A stretch of DNA of 64,000 bases from Pyropia yezoensis (GCA_009829735.1 CM020618.1:26698894-26762893); one strand, 5' to 3'; counted from the stretch's first letter, positions 1 to 9,613 are shown. Notes: generated by a model not told the origin, from the letters alone. Numbers and translations are program-made.

Positions 1-1583
1 AGACACAGTCGCAGCAGGGCCGGGACGTCGTCCACAACGCAGTCTTAGCCGATCCGCCCAGCAACTCGAGCAGTGAACGATGGGGAGCACCCACGCTCCA
101 CCTGCCCAAGCGCTGCAGCATCTTGTAATTCTGGACCCCTCTGTTGCTGCGCCTTCTTGGCAGCTGAGACTCGTGTACACACGCACGAAGGAAGCGGCAA
201 AAAGAAAAGAAACGAGTCACTCATTGTCGCTGCCGGACGATGCACCACCGCCACTGCCACCCTCGACACCCCTCCTATTACTCTCAAACACACTCGTGTC
301 TACCGTCGCAGCCCTCACCCCCTCGTCGTCCTAACTCGTCGGCGAGCCCTCCACAGCCAGCTGCCTCGTGGACACTGGGGTGTCCCCAGACGCTTGCTCG
401 AAAAAGATACCGCAGGTATCGAGAGCACCAGAGGGGTGCGTGTGCGTGACCAACGGTGGGAGCGGGTGAAGAGCACGTTTGGATCAGTACAGAACGATCT
501 TGTTCCATGGTTCATCGTTGAATATTACAATTCGCGCGAACATGCAATATACAAGTAAAATGCGCGATGCAGCATGTTTTAATGGTGTTGTCGCATCTTG
601 TACGACATGTTGCGGCAATTTGGACGGGGGTTGTGGCATGAAGCGCGAGTGTGGTAAAGATTCGGAGTAGTGTCCGGGGCCGTCCCTTTCTGTCTGAGGG
701 ATGCCCTTTATCGATGCGCAGCACGGGTTGATTTCCTGCTTTTCTGCGGGAAAATGAGGAAAGGTCCCCAGTCGGTGGCGTACGCCGGGGGTGGCAGGCG
801 GTGAGAATGAAAAAATGTACCTACTAGTCAAGTGCCTCCTCGCGGCAGGCGTGGCCGCCCGCCCGCGGCGCCTGCGTTGCCGCCGCGAGCTCCACAGCCA
901 CTCGCGCGCAAAGGGGGCAAAGAATGAGGCGGACGGCGGGGCAGATGGCCGCTGCCGCTGCCACCCGAACGGCTGCTGCGGCAGCGGCGTCGGCAGACGG
1001 AGCGGGCGTGGCGTAGGCAGCGGATAGGGCGGCGGCGGCGGCATTACCATCCGGCACCGCCCCCTCCGCCACCCCAGCAGCGGATGAGCCGCGGCAGTGG
1101 CAGTGGCAGTGGCAGCCGCGGCGGCCGCAACAGCGGCAGCGGCAGCGGCAGCAGCAGCAGCTGCGTCGACCGCCGCCGCAGCCTCCATCAGCGCAGCTGC
1201 CCGGCGGTGGGCGCGCCCCCGCCGGTGGGGCTCCACGTGGCCCAGGTTATCATTCAAGTCCGCCTCCCGATCGTCAGGCCGCGGGAGCGCGGTGAGCCCG
1301 ACCATCAGGGGCACGGGGCAGCCTGCGGCGGCAATAGCCGCTGCGGGAAAGGGGCCCGTGGACCACCCCGCCGAGCGCGCGAGCACGCTCCCGCCGCGTT
1401 ACCGTGGACTTGGCCGCCACGGTCGCGGCGGCCATGTCGGCCTCCGCCTCCACCCTTGCCGCTTCCACTGCAAGCGCCGTTGCCGTCGCCGGGGGCGGGT
1501 GTGGCCGCGGACAATGTTGGTGGGTCGGTGATGGCCGCGGCCACGGCGGTGGCCGCCGACGCCGAGGAGGAGTCGGTAAAGAG
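1..1583. other. Left flanking host DNA, no supported gene
   Basis: GC-rich sequence with Ala/Pro/Ser-rich reading frames on both strands. The longest minus-strand frame (484-1386) lacks an ATG start and is low complexity, and I recognise no domain in it. The stretch ends at the 5-bp sequence AAGAG (1579-1583), which recurs after the 3' LTR of the following element. This DNA was therefore once continuous with the sequence beginning at 10424. Confidence 0.6.
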
Positions 1584-2052
1584 TGTGGCAGTATTGACCC
1601 CCAGGTAGGGGGGCAACACGTGCCATACAAGGGGCGGCAGGCCACTAGCCTGACCCGTTCCTCCCCCTGCATTTGGGTCCATAGTCCCTAAGTTTGGGAT
1701 AGTTAGCTTAGTAGTAAATCCAACTTGGATTTGAGGGTTTTCTGCATTTATCGTCTTGAATTTTCGTGTGGCCCGCTGGGCAGGTGCTGGGGTGGGAGAT
1801 TCTGAGTGGCGAGATTCTGAGTGGACCCTGGGGGGATAAGGGGAGGGACAGCGGGGCTTGGCCCTGCTTCCCAGTCCCGACCAAGAAACTGTTGGACCAC
1901 ACACCATCCTCTTGTTTGTCGGTGGGGGGTTTGCCCCACAACAGGGACAGAGTGTGTGCGACTTGCACTTCTTCCGGTTCCCCCGACACGGGAGGCAGCC
2001 CTTGTACACCGCCCCAACTTGGGTGTCGTGTGTGCAAGTGGTTTTTGCCACA
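1584..2052 (+). repeat. 5' LTR of chromovirus 1
   Basis: Starts TGTGGCAG and ends CCACA. It is 469 bp, the same length as the copy at 9950-10418. It contains a 15-bp tandem motif (GAGATTCTGAGTGGC, about 1796-1825). I see no clear TATA box. Confidence 0.95.
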
Positions 2053-2054
2053 TT

Positions 2055-2072
2055 TGGTGGAGCAGCAGGGGA
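2055..2072 (+). other. Primer-binding site (PBS) of chromovirus 1
   Basis: TGGTGGAGCAGCAGGGGA lies 2 nt after the LTR and starts with TGG, the complement of a tRNA CCA end. The implied primer tRNA would end CTGCTCC-A-CCA. This is not the usual initiator-Met PBS (TGGTATCAGAGC type). Chromovirus 3 has the identical 18-mer. Confidence 0.75.
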
Positions 2073-2074
2073 TA

Positions 2075-2103
2075 GAGGTAAACTTTACCTCCGGGTGCAC
2101 CCG
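2075..2103 (+). promoter_or_regulatory. Two perfect palindromes directly after the PBS
   Basis: GAGGTAAACTTTACCTC (2075-2091) is an 8-bp stem around one base. It is immediately followed by CGGGTGCACCCG (2092-2103), a perfect 12-bp palindrome with a GTGCAC core. The position in the 5' leader next to the PBS is where retroelement RNA dimerisation or packaging signals occur. The symmetry is seen; the role is inferred. Confidence 0.45.
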
Positions 2104-2171
2104 GGTGTAGGGGGCCCTCTGTCTCAGAGGAACGGTGGACTTGGACCGTGTCATACGGATCGTCAGCCAAC

Positions 2172-2975
2172 ATGGCTAGCTCGGACCCCCCGTCGTCCGG
2201 GGAGTACACGGGTGACGCACGTACTTCAGTGCCTTTGAATACTGGTGAGACACAGGTGGGTTTACATGGGGTCGCAGAGGGACTAGAGGTCCCTCAAGCC
2301 AGCAGGACTGGAAGTGCGGGCGGGCAACAGGCCACCCCGACTCAGTCGGGAGTTCACTCGGGTGACACTTCTGATGTGGGTGGGCCGAAGTCTGGCCACC
2401 GTGTGGTATACTCAACGGGAACGTCCCAAGGGGTGAGGACTGTCCCCGCGGGTTCCACTCGGGTTGGAGCCAACTTTGGCTTGGAGCCGTCGCCAACTAG
2501 GCTTTCGGAGGACGGCGGGCCTCCGTTGGTCGGCGATGGGCTCGCGCCCATGCCCCCGGTTGAGACCCCTGAGGAACGTGGTTACCCCTCAGGTGGACTC
2601 CCGGAGGCGGACCGAGACTCAACTGGAGTCGTCAATCCACTCCTAGCGGAAACTGTCCGTCGGGAGGCGACCAATGTGTTGCGGCAGACTTTGCCGGACC
2701 TGGTGGTCACGATGACGAATACTATTCTGAATCAGATTGTGGCGAGTTTGCCAGATGGCCTTAATGTCCAGACCGGCTCGGGGCTTCCGAGCCCGCAGGC
2801 GCAGGGGGAATCCCTCCTCACGCCTATCTCGGGTCGCCCCGAACAGGGGGCGACACCTGTGACTCCCAATGAGCGAGCCACACCATACTCGGTGGGGCGT
2901 GCGCCCTTCATGGGGGAGATTCCCCCGGAAACGCCGGCGGCTACACCAAGCGCCGCGCCAGACTATGGGCACTGA
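2172..2975 (+). CDS. Chromovirus 1 gag, N-terminal ORF
   Basis: A 267-residue frame from the first in-frame ATG (2172; the frame is open upstream but without ATG). It is rich in Ser, Thr, Pro and Gly, with a short helical-looking stretch near residues 165-195. It has no zinc knuckle. It resembles in position and style the N-terminal part of the single gag frame of chromovirus 3, where this region and the capsid are in one frame. The simplest view is that it is the N-terminal part of Gag, separated from the capsid ORF by a frame change in the overlap 2869-2975. Whether that change is a lesion or recoding cannot be told from sequence. Confidence 0.6.
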   Translation: MASSDPPSSGEYTGDARTSVPLNTGETQVGLHGVAEGLEVPQASRTGSAGGQQATPTQSGVHSGDTSDVGGPKSGHRVVYSTGTSQGVRTVPAGSTRVGANFGLEPSPTRLSEDGGPPLVGDGLAPMPPVETPEERGYPSGGLPEADRDSTGVVNPLLAETVRREATNVLRQTLPDLVVTMTNTILNQIVASLPDGLNVQTGSGLPSPQAQGESLLTPISGRPEQGATPVTPNERATPYSVGRAPFMGEIPPETPAATPSAAPDYGH

Positions 2976-4116
2976 GGGTCAACTTACCCCAGTGTCACAG
3001 CGGCTGTTCCCTCAACGTGAGGTGCCGCCCAAGATCCAGGTAGCCAACTCGGTCTACCAGAGGATCTTTGATTGTGAGACCTACGCCCTCCACAACAAGT
3101 CGGTGGCGTATGGTCCTGACCAGGCCCGAGCCATGGGCCGTGCCAAGAAGAATGCACTTCACGCTTTTGGGCACAAAGCGGAGTGGGATGGAACTCCCCC
3201 CCTCCGTGTCTTTGAGTTCTTACGTCGTTTCACAAAAGCATGTGACGACAATGCCATAAGTGAAGGCATGGCTTTTTACATGCTACAGGAGTTTACGAAG
3301 GGAGACCTGCGGACAGAACTTATGTCCGTCATGCCCAGCTCCTCAAGTGGAGGCGCTGGGGAGGTGACGTCCTATTTGGAGCTCGTCAACTGGTTGTTGA
3401 GGGCCATGGTTGATGAAGCGGCGCTGGCTTCTCAAGTCGAGGAGTTTACGCAAGCCCATCAGGAAGAGGCGGAGGACGAGTTGTCCTTTGCGGAGCGAGT
3501 CCGTAAGCTCAACAATCTTTGTGGGTTTCTTCATCCACAAGCTGTGGTGAAGAGTCGGTTTGTGGAGGGACTCCATTGGTCAGTCCGGATGGAGACCCGG
3601 GAGCATAACACTGCCCGGGCGACCCTGGCCGAGTTGGCTAGGTTCGCCTACCGCAGAGGCGAGGCCTACCGCAAGTTGCGGGAGGAACAATGCCAGGGGC
3701 GTCAAGCCGAGTTGGCCAAGGAACGGGAGGAGGCGCGCCAGGCCAGAGAGTTGAGAGAGGCACGCCGAATCCGCAAGGAGGGGGTGGTAGCTGCCGTGGG
3801 AACTTCCCAGGGTATCTCTTCGTCTTCCCCAGTTGGGAAGACCTCTCCGGGAACTGATAATCGGTGTTGGAACTGCAACTCCGATGGACACTGGGCATAT
3901 GATTGCCCCAAGTTGAGTAAACGCATCCAACAACTTGTTAGGAATGCGAGTAAGAAGTCGGCTACGAACGAAGTACGTTCACGCCGCGAGGGTGGGTCTC
4001 GACCGGTGGTGGCGGTCGCCACACCCTCGGCGGAAAGGGCGGACACGTCGTCCTCGGACTCGTCGTCTTCCCCTTCGTCCTCAGATTCGGACGCCAAGTC
4101 GGCGGGAAACGAATGA
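2869..4116 (+). CDS. Chromovirus 1 gag, capsid-nucleocapsid ORF
   Basis: Encodes 415 residues from an ATG at 2869. A second ATG at 2965 overlaps the stop of the preceding ORF by 11 nt and may be the true start. The middle (about residues 60-270) has the helical, charged character of a Ty3/gypsy capsid. One CCHC zinc knuckle, CWNCNSDGHWAYDC, sits near residue 333 and is followed by an Arg- then Ser/Asp-rich tail. Gag forms the particle and its knuckle binds element RNA. The TGA stop overlaps the pol ATG as ATGA (4113-4116). Confidence 0.85.
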   Translation: MSEPHHTRWGVRPSWGRFPRKRRRLHQAPRQTMGTEGQLTPVSQRLFPQREVPPKIQVANSVYQRIFDCETYALHNKSVAYGPDQARAMGRAKKNALHAFGHKAEWDGTPPLRVFEFLRRFTKACDDNAISEGMAFYMLQEFTKGDLRTELMSVMPSSSSGGAGEVTSYLELVNWLLRAMVDEAALASQVEEFTQAHQEEAEDELSFAERVRKLNNLCGFLHPQAVVKSRFVEGLHWSVRMETREHNTARATLAELARFAYRRGEAYRKLREEQCQGRQAELAKEREEARQARELREARRIRKEGVVAAVGTSQGISSSSPVGKTSPGTDNRCWNCNSDGHWAYDCPKLSKRIQQLVRNASKKSATNEVRSRREGGSRPVVAVATPSAERADTSSSDSSSSPSSSDSDAKSAGNE

Positions 4117-7100
4117 CCGTTGGAGCTGGTCGTCCGAAGCTCACAACGGCAGCCTCGGCCAAGTGGGTCAAGAGGACGAACCAACCGTGCCGGATACTGC
4201 GGCGACCTAAGGGAGTCCGCCCACCTCGGGTAGGACTCCCCAAGAACGTAAACCCACGTCGGGTCATCGCGGTGCTGACGGGTGAGAACTTCCAGGTGGC
4301 TGGACGGGTGCAACTTGCCCCCGGCCGCGCCTGTTGTGCCCGTATCGTACTTGATACCGGGTCAGGAGCCTCCTTGATACGCAAGTCGCTATTACCAAAG
4401 GAGATGAAGCTCCAACGCTGGAAGTCTAAAGCTGACCATCTGATCGATATCAATGGTGGGGTACTTCCCATCGTTGGTGCCGTGACCCTACCAACTAGGT
4501 TGGGGACCCATGAGGTCGACGTGACCTATGGAGTAGTTGAGAATATATCGGTACCCCTGCTTCTGGGTACCCCTTATGTTGTTACACAAGTGCCTTTGAT
4601 TTGTGGCCCTGAGTATTGGGTCAAGTTGATGAATGGGGAAACCATCCCCATCCTTGGTAAGGGAAATTCAGTGGCTCCTGTGACAGTCTCACAGTCGAAG
4701 CCTGTTTGCTCTGTGAGAGAAGGGTTTACTGCTACCCTGCGTTTAGCCCGTAAGGTCACGTTGCCCCCCAACTCGGTGGCGCACGTTGACGTCGTAACTG
4801 ATTATACGGGGAACGGGTTGGTGCACCCTCACCCCCGTCTTGCTCGCAAGCACCAAGTGCATGTTGCCCTTGGCACGATGGACTCCAAAGCCGGAGTCCC
4901 GTGGAGGATCCAGGTTATGAACCTGGGCTCGTCGCCCAAGTACTTCAAGTCGGGAGCCAAGTTCGGCTATATCGACCAACATGAGGGACCGGTAGTAGCC
5001 GTCACCCTCAACGCGGGCGCAAGTAGCGACCCGAAGCCCGGAAAGGAGAAGCATCAAGCCAAGTCGGCCGCCTCTCCTCGGCCCCATGTGAGCATGGAGG
5101 GTGTCTCACCCAGGTTGAGGGTTCAAGTTGAACGCCTCTTGGACCAATATCACAAGTTGTGGGATGGTCAATTGGGACTCATGAGAGCCACCCAACACCG
5201 GATCGAGTTGAAGCCCGGTGCACCCCCTATACGCCAACAACCGTATAGGGGAGGACCCCGTTCAAGGGCCCTCGTCAAGGAGCAAGTTGCTCGCATGGAG
5301 GCCCTCGATGTGATCGAGGCCAGTAACGCCGAGTGGGCGAGTCCGGTCGTTATCGTCCCCAAAGTTGATGGGACCCCCCGGTTCTGTATCGACTACCGTA
5401 AGCTCAACGAGAGCACGGTGAAGGACAGTTATCCCCTACCTAGGATGGACGACTGTCTGGACTCTCTGGGGGAGGCGAACGTGTTCTCTACCCTGGACTG
5501 TAACGCGGGGTACTGGCAAATTCCCATTGCCCCGGAGGACAGGCATAAAACTACCTTTACCTGTCACTGTGGTACCTACCAGTGCAAGCGTCTACCGTTT
5601 GGCCTGTGTAACGCGCCGGCAACTTTCCAGCGCGCTATGGACATGATTCTGGCCGGAGTACGGTGGCAGATCTGTCTCGCGTACCTAGACGATATCATTG
5701 TGTTCTCCCGAAGTCCGGAGGAACACATTGGCCATCTTGGCCAGGTGTTCAAGCTGCTTGCTGACGCCGGTGTGTCACTGAAGGCGAGTAAGTGCCACCT
5801 CTTCACTCAAGAGGTGGAATACTTGGGACATGTTGTCCGTCCGGGGCGTCTCAGTGTCAACGAGAAAAACTTGAGGGCCATCCGTAAGGCTCAGTACCCC
5901 CGGACCCAGACCCAGATGAGGAGCTTCCTCGGGATGTGTAACGTGTACCGACGTTTCACCAAGGGCTTCGCCAAGGTGGCGAAACCGTTGAATGAGTTAG
6001 TGAGCTCAACGCTACCGAAGAACCTGCCTCCCCCAAGTCGGGTGGAGCAGGAATCCTTTGAGACTCTTCGGGACCTTCTGCTGAAGCCCCCTATCCTGGC
6101 TATTCCCAGGTTGGGAGGCCACTACATCCTGGATGTGGATGCTAGCTACGACCAACTTGGTTGTGTGTTGCTTCAGCAGCAGCCGGACAAGGAGTACTTG
6201 CCGGTGGGATACTTCAGCAAGGGGCTGAGCTCGGCCGAGAAGAACTACGGAGTCACCCAGTTGGAAGAACTCGCAGTGGTGTGGGCGGTGACGTCACTTC
6301 GTCACTACCTAGAGGGTGAGAAGTTCCTCATCCGCTGTGACCACCGCGCGTTGCAGTTCATCTTCAAGACGGACTGTACGAACACTCGTCTCAACCGGTG
6401 GAGGGTGCGACTGGCACCCTTCAACTTTGATATTGAGTACCGACCTGGCAGGCAACATGCCCTTGCCGACGGCCTCTCTCGGGTGCCTACCGAGGGGCTA
6501 GACACTAACCCAGTCGATGAGGACATCCCCATCGGGGGGGTAGTCACGCGCTCGGGTCAGGCGTTGAACCCCGAGACGCCAGGGAACAAGAAGTACTTGC
6601 CCATGTCCCTGAACGAGGTGGTGAAGGCCCAGGCCGAGGATCCCTTCTGCAAGTCGCAGAGGGATACACTGGATACAGTGGCGGAGACGCGGTTCTTTCT
6701 GGGAGACAATGGCCTCCCCATGAGGAGGGGGGTAGTCCAGGGGACCGAACAACTTGTCGTCCCCGCATCCCTCAAGGACAGTATCCTTGAGAGGGAGCAT
6801 AACGCTCCCACAGGTGGACACCTGGGGTCTAGTAAACTGTACCGGACCCTGAGGACCAGGTACTACTGGCCGTCCATGGTGGTGGACATCTACAGTTGGG
6901 TGGCTGCCTGCACAAGTTGTGCACAGAACCGTCTGATGGAACGGCGGCCTACTACGGCTATGCTATTGTTCCTGGCCAAGGAGCCCTTTGCCGCGTTGGC
7001 GATGGACATCCTTGGGCCACTGCCAGTGGCCGAGGAGGGCAACCAGTACCTCCTGGTTATCTGTGACCGCTTCACGAAACTTACGCGAGCGATCCCACTG

Positions 7101-8150
7101 GCAGAGATCACGGCCATGTCGGTCGTGTCAGCCTTCCTAGATCACTGGGTTGCCGCGTATGGCATTCCGGATAGTACACTATCGGACAATGGACCGCAAT
7201 TTGCGTCTGTACTGTTTCAGGGAGTGCTGGATATGTTGGGGGTGCGGGCAAACTATGCCACCCCCTACCACCCACAAACTAATGGGCAGGTGGAGCGCTT
7301 CAACAAAGCTATTGTTAGGCAGCTGTGCCCCTATGTGAGTGAGCACGTGAAAACGTGGGACCAATACATTTCTATTCTTACCACTGCCTACAATTCGCAG
7401 GTTCACTCATCTACCGGGGAAGTACCCCTCGCTTTTGTGACCCCCCGTCGCGTGCGGTCTATTGCCGTGCGGCGGTCGCTCCCAACTAGGGAGGATGGTG
7501 GCAGGACGCCTACTCCTACTGAGAGTAAGGCGGAGTTCGCTGCTAGGCTTGAAAACCTCATCCCTAAAGTCAGGGCTGAGATGGACAAAGCACAAAAGCG
7601 CTACAATCGTACCTTTGACAATAAGGTGCGCAACGCCAAGCATGTCCCCGAGCAGGGTGACTGGGTATTGGTCCACTCACACACCCCAACTGGGGGTAAG
7701 TTGGTATTCCAGACGAAGGGGCCGTACCAGGTCCTTCGTACTGATGGGCGGCGCTTCACCATCGAAAGTGACGATGGGGTCCGCACAGTGAACGGACAGG
7801 ACGTGGTCAAAGTTGCACCACCGCCTGCGGGCGACCCAGCTTGGGCGCGTGCTTTGGAAGCGTGGAGCCTCCCCTCACTGCCTGCGGCCAAACAGGGCCC
7901 GCAGGAGTACGTGTTCGATAAGTTCATCGACCACAGATGGGATGAGGACACTGACCGCCTCATGTTGAGGGTGCGTTGGTTTGGCTACAAAGCCAAGGAT
8001 GATACGTGGGAGTATGTGGAGGATCTTCCCGCTGAGAAGGTCCGGGCCTACTGTGCCCGGAATGAGATAGACCCTAACAGCCCTCCCTCAACGTCAGGGA
8101 AGGCCGAGCAACAGTGCCAAGAGAGTGCTTCAAGTCGAAGTGGTACGTAG
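4113..8150 (+). CDS. Chromovirus 1 Pol polyprotein (PR-RT-RNaseH-INT-chromodomain)
   Basis: A 1345-residue frame without internal stops. Protease active site LDTGSG (DTG at residues 81-83). Reverse transcriptase with the catalytic YLDD at 524-527. RNase H region with VDAS, an EEL motif and HALADGLSR. Integrase HHCC zinc finger (HNAPTGGH to CTSCAQNR, about 897-945), then the DDE core with acidic residues near 965 (AMDILGP), 1025 (LSDNGPQF) and 1060 (GQVERF). The tail (about 1266-1315) reads as a chromodomain-like module with VRWFGYKAKDDTWEYVEDL. This is the order of chromoviruses, whose chromodomain steers integration to chromatin marks. All catalytic residues I can place are present. The ATG overlaps the gag stop, suggesting coupled reinitiation rather than a Gag-Pol fusion. 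Confidence 0.95.
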   Translation: MTVGAGRPKLTTAASAKWVKRTNQPCRILRRPKGVRPPRVGLPKNVNPRRVIAVLTGENFQVAGRVQLAPGRACCARIVLDTGSGASLIRKSLLPKEMKLQRWKSKADHLIDINGGVLPIVGAVTLPTRLGTHEVDVTYGVVENISVPLLLGTPYVVTQVPLICGPEYWVKLMNGETIPILGKGNSVAPVTVSQSKPVCSVREGFTATLRLARKVTLPPNSVAHVDVVTDYTGNGLVHPHPRLARKHQVHVALGTMDSKAGVPWRIQVMNLGSSPKYFKSGAKFGYIDQHEGPVVAVTLNAGASSDPKPGKEKHQAKSAASPRPHVSMEGVSPRLRVQVERLLDQYHKLWDGQLGLMRATQHRIELKPGAPPIRQQPYRGGPRSRALVKEQVARMEALDVIEASNAEWASPVVIVPKVDGTPRFCIDYRKLNESTVKDSYPLPRMDDCLDSLGEANVFSTLDCNAGYWQIPIAPEDRHKTTFTCHCGTYQCKRLPFGLCNAPATFQRAMDMILAGVRWQICLAYLDDIIVFSRSPEEHIGHLGQVFKLLADAGVSLKASKCHLFTQEVEYLGHVVRPGRLSVNEKNLRAIRKAQYPRTQTQMRSFLGMCNVYRRFTKGFAKVAKPLNELVSSTLPKNLPPPSRVEQESFETLRDLLLKPPILAIPRLGGHYILDVDASYDQLGCVLLQQQPDKEYLPVGYFSKGLSSAEKNYGVTQLEELAVVWAVTSLRHYLEGEKFLIRCDHRALQFIFKTDCTNTRLNRWRVRLAPFNFDIEYRPGRQHALADGLSRVPTEGLDTNPVDEDIPIGGVVTRSGQALNPETPGNKKYLPMSLNEVVKAQAEDPFCKSQRDTLDTVAETRFFLGDNGLPMRRGVVQGTEQLVVPASLKDSILEREHNAPTGGHLGSSKLYRTLRTRYYWPSMVVDIYSWVAACTSCAQNRLMERRPTTAMLLFLAKEPFAALAMDILGPLPVAEEGNQYLLVICDRFTKLTRAIPLAEITAMSVVSAFLDHWVAAYGIPDSTLSDNGPQFASVLFQGVLDMLGVRANYATPYHPQTNGQVERFNKAIVRQLCPYVSEHVKTWDQYISILTTAYNSQVHSSTGEVPLAFVTPRRVRSIAVRRSLPTREDGGRTPTPTESKAEFAARLENLIPKVRAEMDKAQKRYNRTFDNKVRNAKHVPEQGDWVLVHSHTPTGGKLVFQTKGPYQVLRTDGRRFTIESDDGVRTVNGQDVVKVAPPPAGDPAWARALEAWSLPSLPAAKQGPQEYVFDKFIDHRWDEDTDRLMLRVRWFGYKAKDDTWEYVEDLPAEKVRAYCARNEIDPNSPPSTSGKAEQQCQESASSRSGT

Positions 8151-8250
8151 AGTGGCTTTTAAGTACAGCCCTAACCCTCACACTCTCACAACCAAGGCAG
8201 CTGCCAACTAGGCATGCATGCTAGACTCTCCAACCCCACGGCCCTCGCCC

Positions 8251-9579
8251 TCACGTGGAGGCGAGCGGCGAGACCCACGCCGATAACGCTCCCCACCAGT
8301 CGGGGGGGGCCGGCGGCTCCAAGTCGGAACCGTCGCGCCCCTCACGGTCGCGCAAGTGGCGCCGACCGTGGCTACTCTTCTGCTTGGTCTTGCGCGCAAA
8401 TTTGCGACGCAGACGCCGGACAGACTCCGTCTCCGACGGGGTAGAAGACTCCGAGACGGAATAAGACAACTCGTCTTCCGATATGGAGGGAGACCGCCGT
8501 GAGTGACGGCGACGACGGCGAGGAGGCGAGTACGCCCGGCTTGCCCGACGCTTGCCGCGCCCAAGTTGGGCCGGCTGGGGCACAATCGACCCAATACGAG
8601 CCAACTCGGTAGTCATGAACCCCGCTACCGACTCGCAACTTGCGGTCGCCACAGCAGTACGAACGCGCTCCTCAAGTTGAGGAGTCTCGGAAACTTGAAG
8701 GGTTGCAGCCGACGCGGCCAACCAAGAAATGGTGCGCACCAACGTGGTGATCATCATCTCGGCGGTCAAGGGCATGGCCGGCAGTACCAACTTGGGGTAG
8801 ACCGTGAGTAGGGTGGCCCCCAAGTTGGGGGAAACCGGGGTGGATGTCTCAACAGCAACGCTTATCGGGATGTCCCCGTGCGGCTGGAGTGGGACAGGAG
8901 GAAGCGGAGGGGCTCGCCGAGTTGGCGGAGCCCGAGAGTAACTGCGACCCCTACTCGGGGCCGCCGCAGTGGGTTGAGTCATGTACTCATCGTGAGATGG
9001 CACGGCCATGACGATGGCCTTGTCCGGGGGAGGCGCGGTGTGGCGATCCACCCCCGGGGCATACGGGTAGTCCCCGATGCCCAACCCCTCTCGAAGTACC
9101 ACACGGCCGTCGTGAAGTTCACGACCGACCCAGACGAACTGGCGAAGTGTGCCATCGTCCTTGGGCCCGCGGGAAGATCGGCGCAACTTGTGCTCGATGC
9201 TCTCCCACTCGATGAGTTTACGGAGGCGCAGCATCTCCTCGAGTAGAGTGAGCTGTCCCGATGAGCACCCCTCAGCAACTGGCTTAGGGGTGAGCTGCTC
9301 CAAACCTTGGATAAGCCGGGGGGATAGATGCCAGAGCATCCCCCGCCGCCGGACACAAGACACCCAGGTCGACATGACCTCGAGGAGCCACTGGGTTGCC
9401 AACATGGCGAACACCAGGTGGTCCGGGCTAGCCGTCAACATGACGGAGCCGAAGTGGTCGAGCAACCGTGGTAGTAGCGCCGGGTGACGCGGGCATACCA
9501 TCCCCCGGAGCGACCGCGGGGCCCCCGCCGGAAGTCCCGGCGGGCGCCACATCGCAGGATGTATCCTCCATCCGTTCAT
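8251..9579 (-). CDS. Antisense accessory ORF of chromovirus 1 (unknown function)
   Basis: A 442-codon frame with ATG at 9579, running opposite to pol and ending 100 bp from the pol stop (tail to tail). It overlaps no sense gene. A block near residues 115-165 carries EHK, DDG, WVGR and RVVLREGLGIGD. A block with the same order and spacing occurs in the antisense ORF of chromovirus 3. The C-terminus is basic and Ser-rich (RRRRRHSRRSPS, then RRLRRKFARKTKQK), resembling a nuclear-localisation or RNA-binding tail. A second minus frame (ATG 9613, readable to 9428) has an acidic start like the chromovirus 3 protein, so the true N-terminus may lie there with a frame change or intron. Plant Ty3/gypsy Tat elements are known to carry extra, sometimes antisense, ORFs in this place. 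I recognise no domain. Confidence 0.6.
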   Translation of the reverse strand: MNGWRIHPAMWRPPGLPAGAPRSLRGMVCPRHPALLPRLLDHFGSVMLTASPDHLVFAMLATQWLLEVMSTWVSCVRRRGMLWHLSPRLIQGLEQLTPKPVAEGCSSGQLTLLEEMLRLRKLIEWESIEHKLRRSSRGPKDDGTLRQFVWVGRELHDGRVVLREGLGIGDYPYAPGVDRHTAPPPDKAIVMAVPSHDEYMTQPTAAAPSRGRSYSRAPPTRRAPPLPPVPLQPHGDIPISVAVETSTPVSPNLGATLLTVYPKLVLPAMPLTAEMMITTLVRTISWLAASAATLQVSETPQLEERVRTAVATASCESVAGFMTTELARIGSIVPQPAQLGRGKRRASRAYSPPRRRRRHSRRSPSISEDELSYSVSESSTPSETESVRRLRRKFARKTKQKSSHGRRHLRDREGRDGSDLEPPAPPDWWGALSAWVSPLAST

Positions 9580-9613
9580 CCAGGGAGTCAGACTCCAACC
9601 CCTGGGTCATCAT
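9428..9613 (-). other. Possible N-terminal segment of the antisense ORF
   Basis: Minus-strand frame from ATG 9613 with an acidic run (LESDSLDERMEDTSCD), overlapping the larger antisense ORF in another frame. The chromovirus 3 antisense protein also begins with an acidic segment, so this may be the real start, joined by splicing or broken by a one-base indel. Confidence 0.35.

Noticed and set aside
484..1386. 300-codon minus-strand frame in the left flank
   Set aside because: No ATG start, Ala-rich low complexity, no domain.
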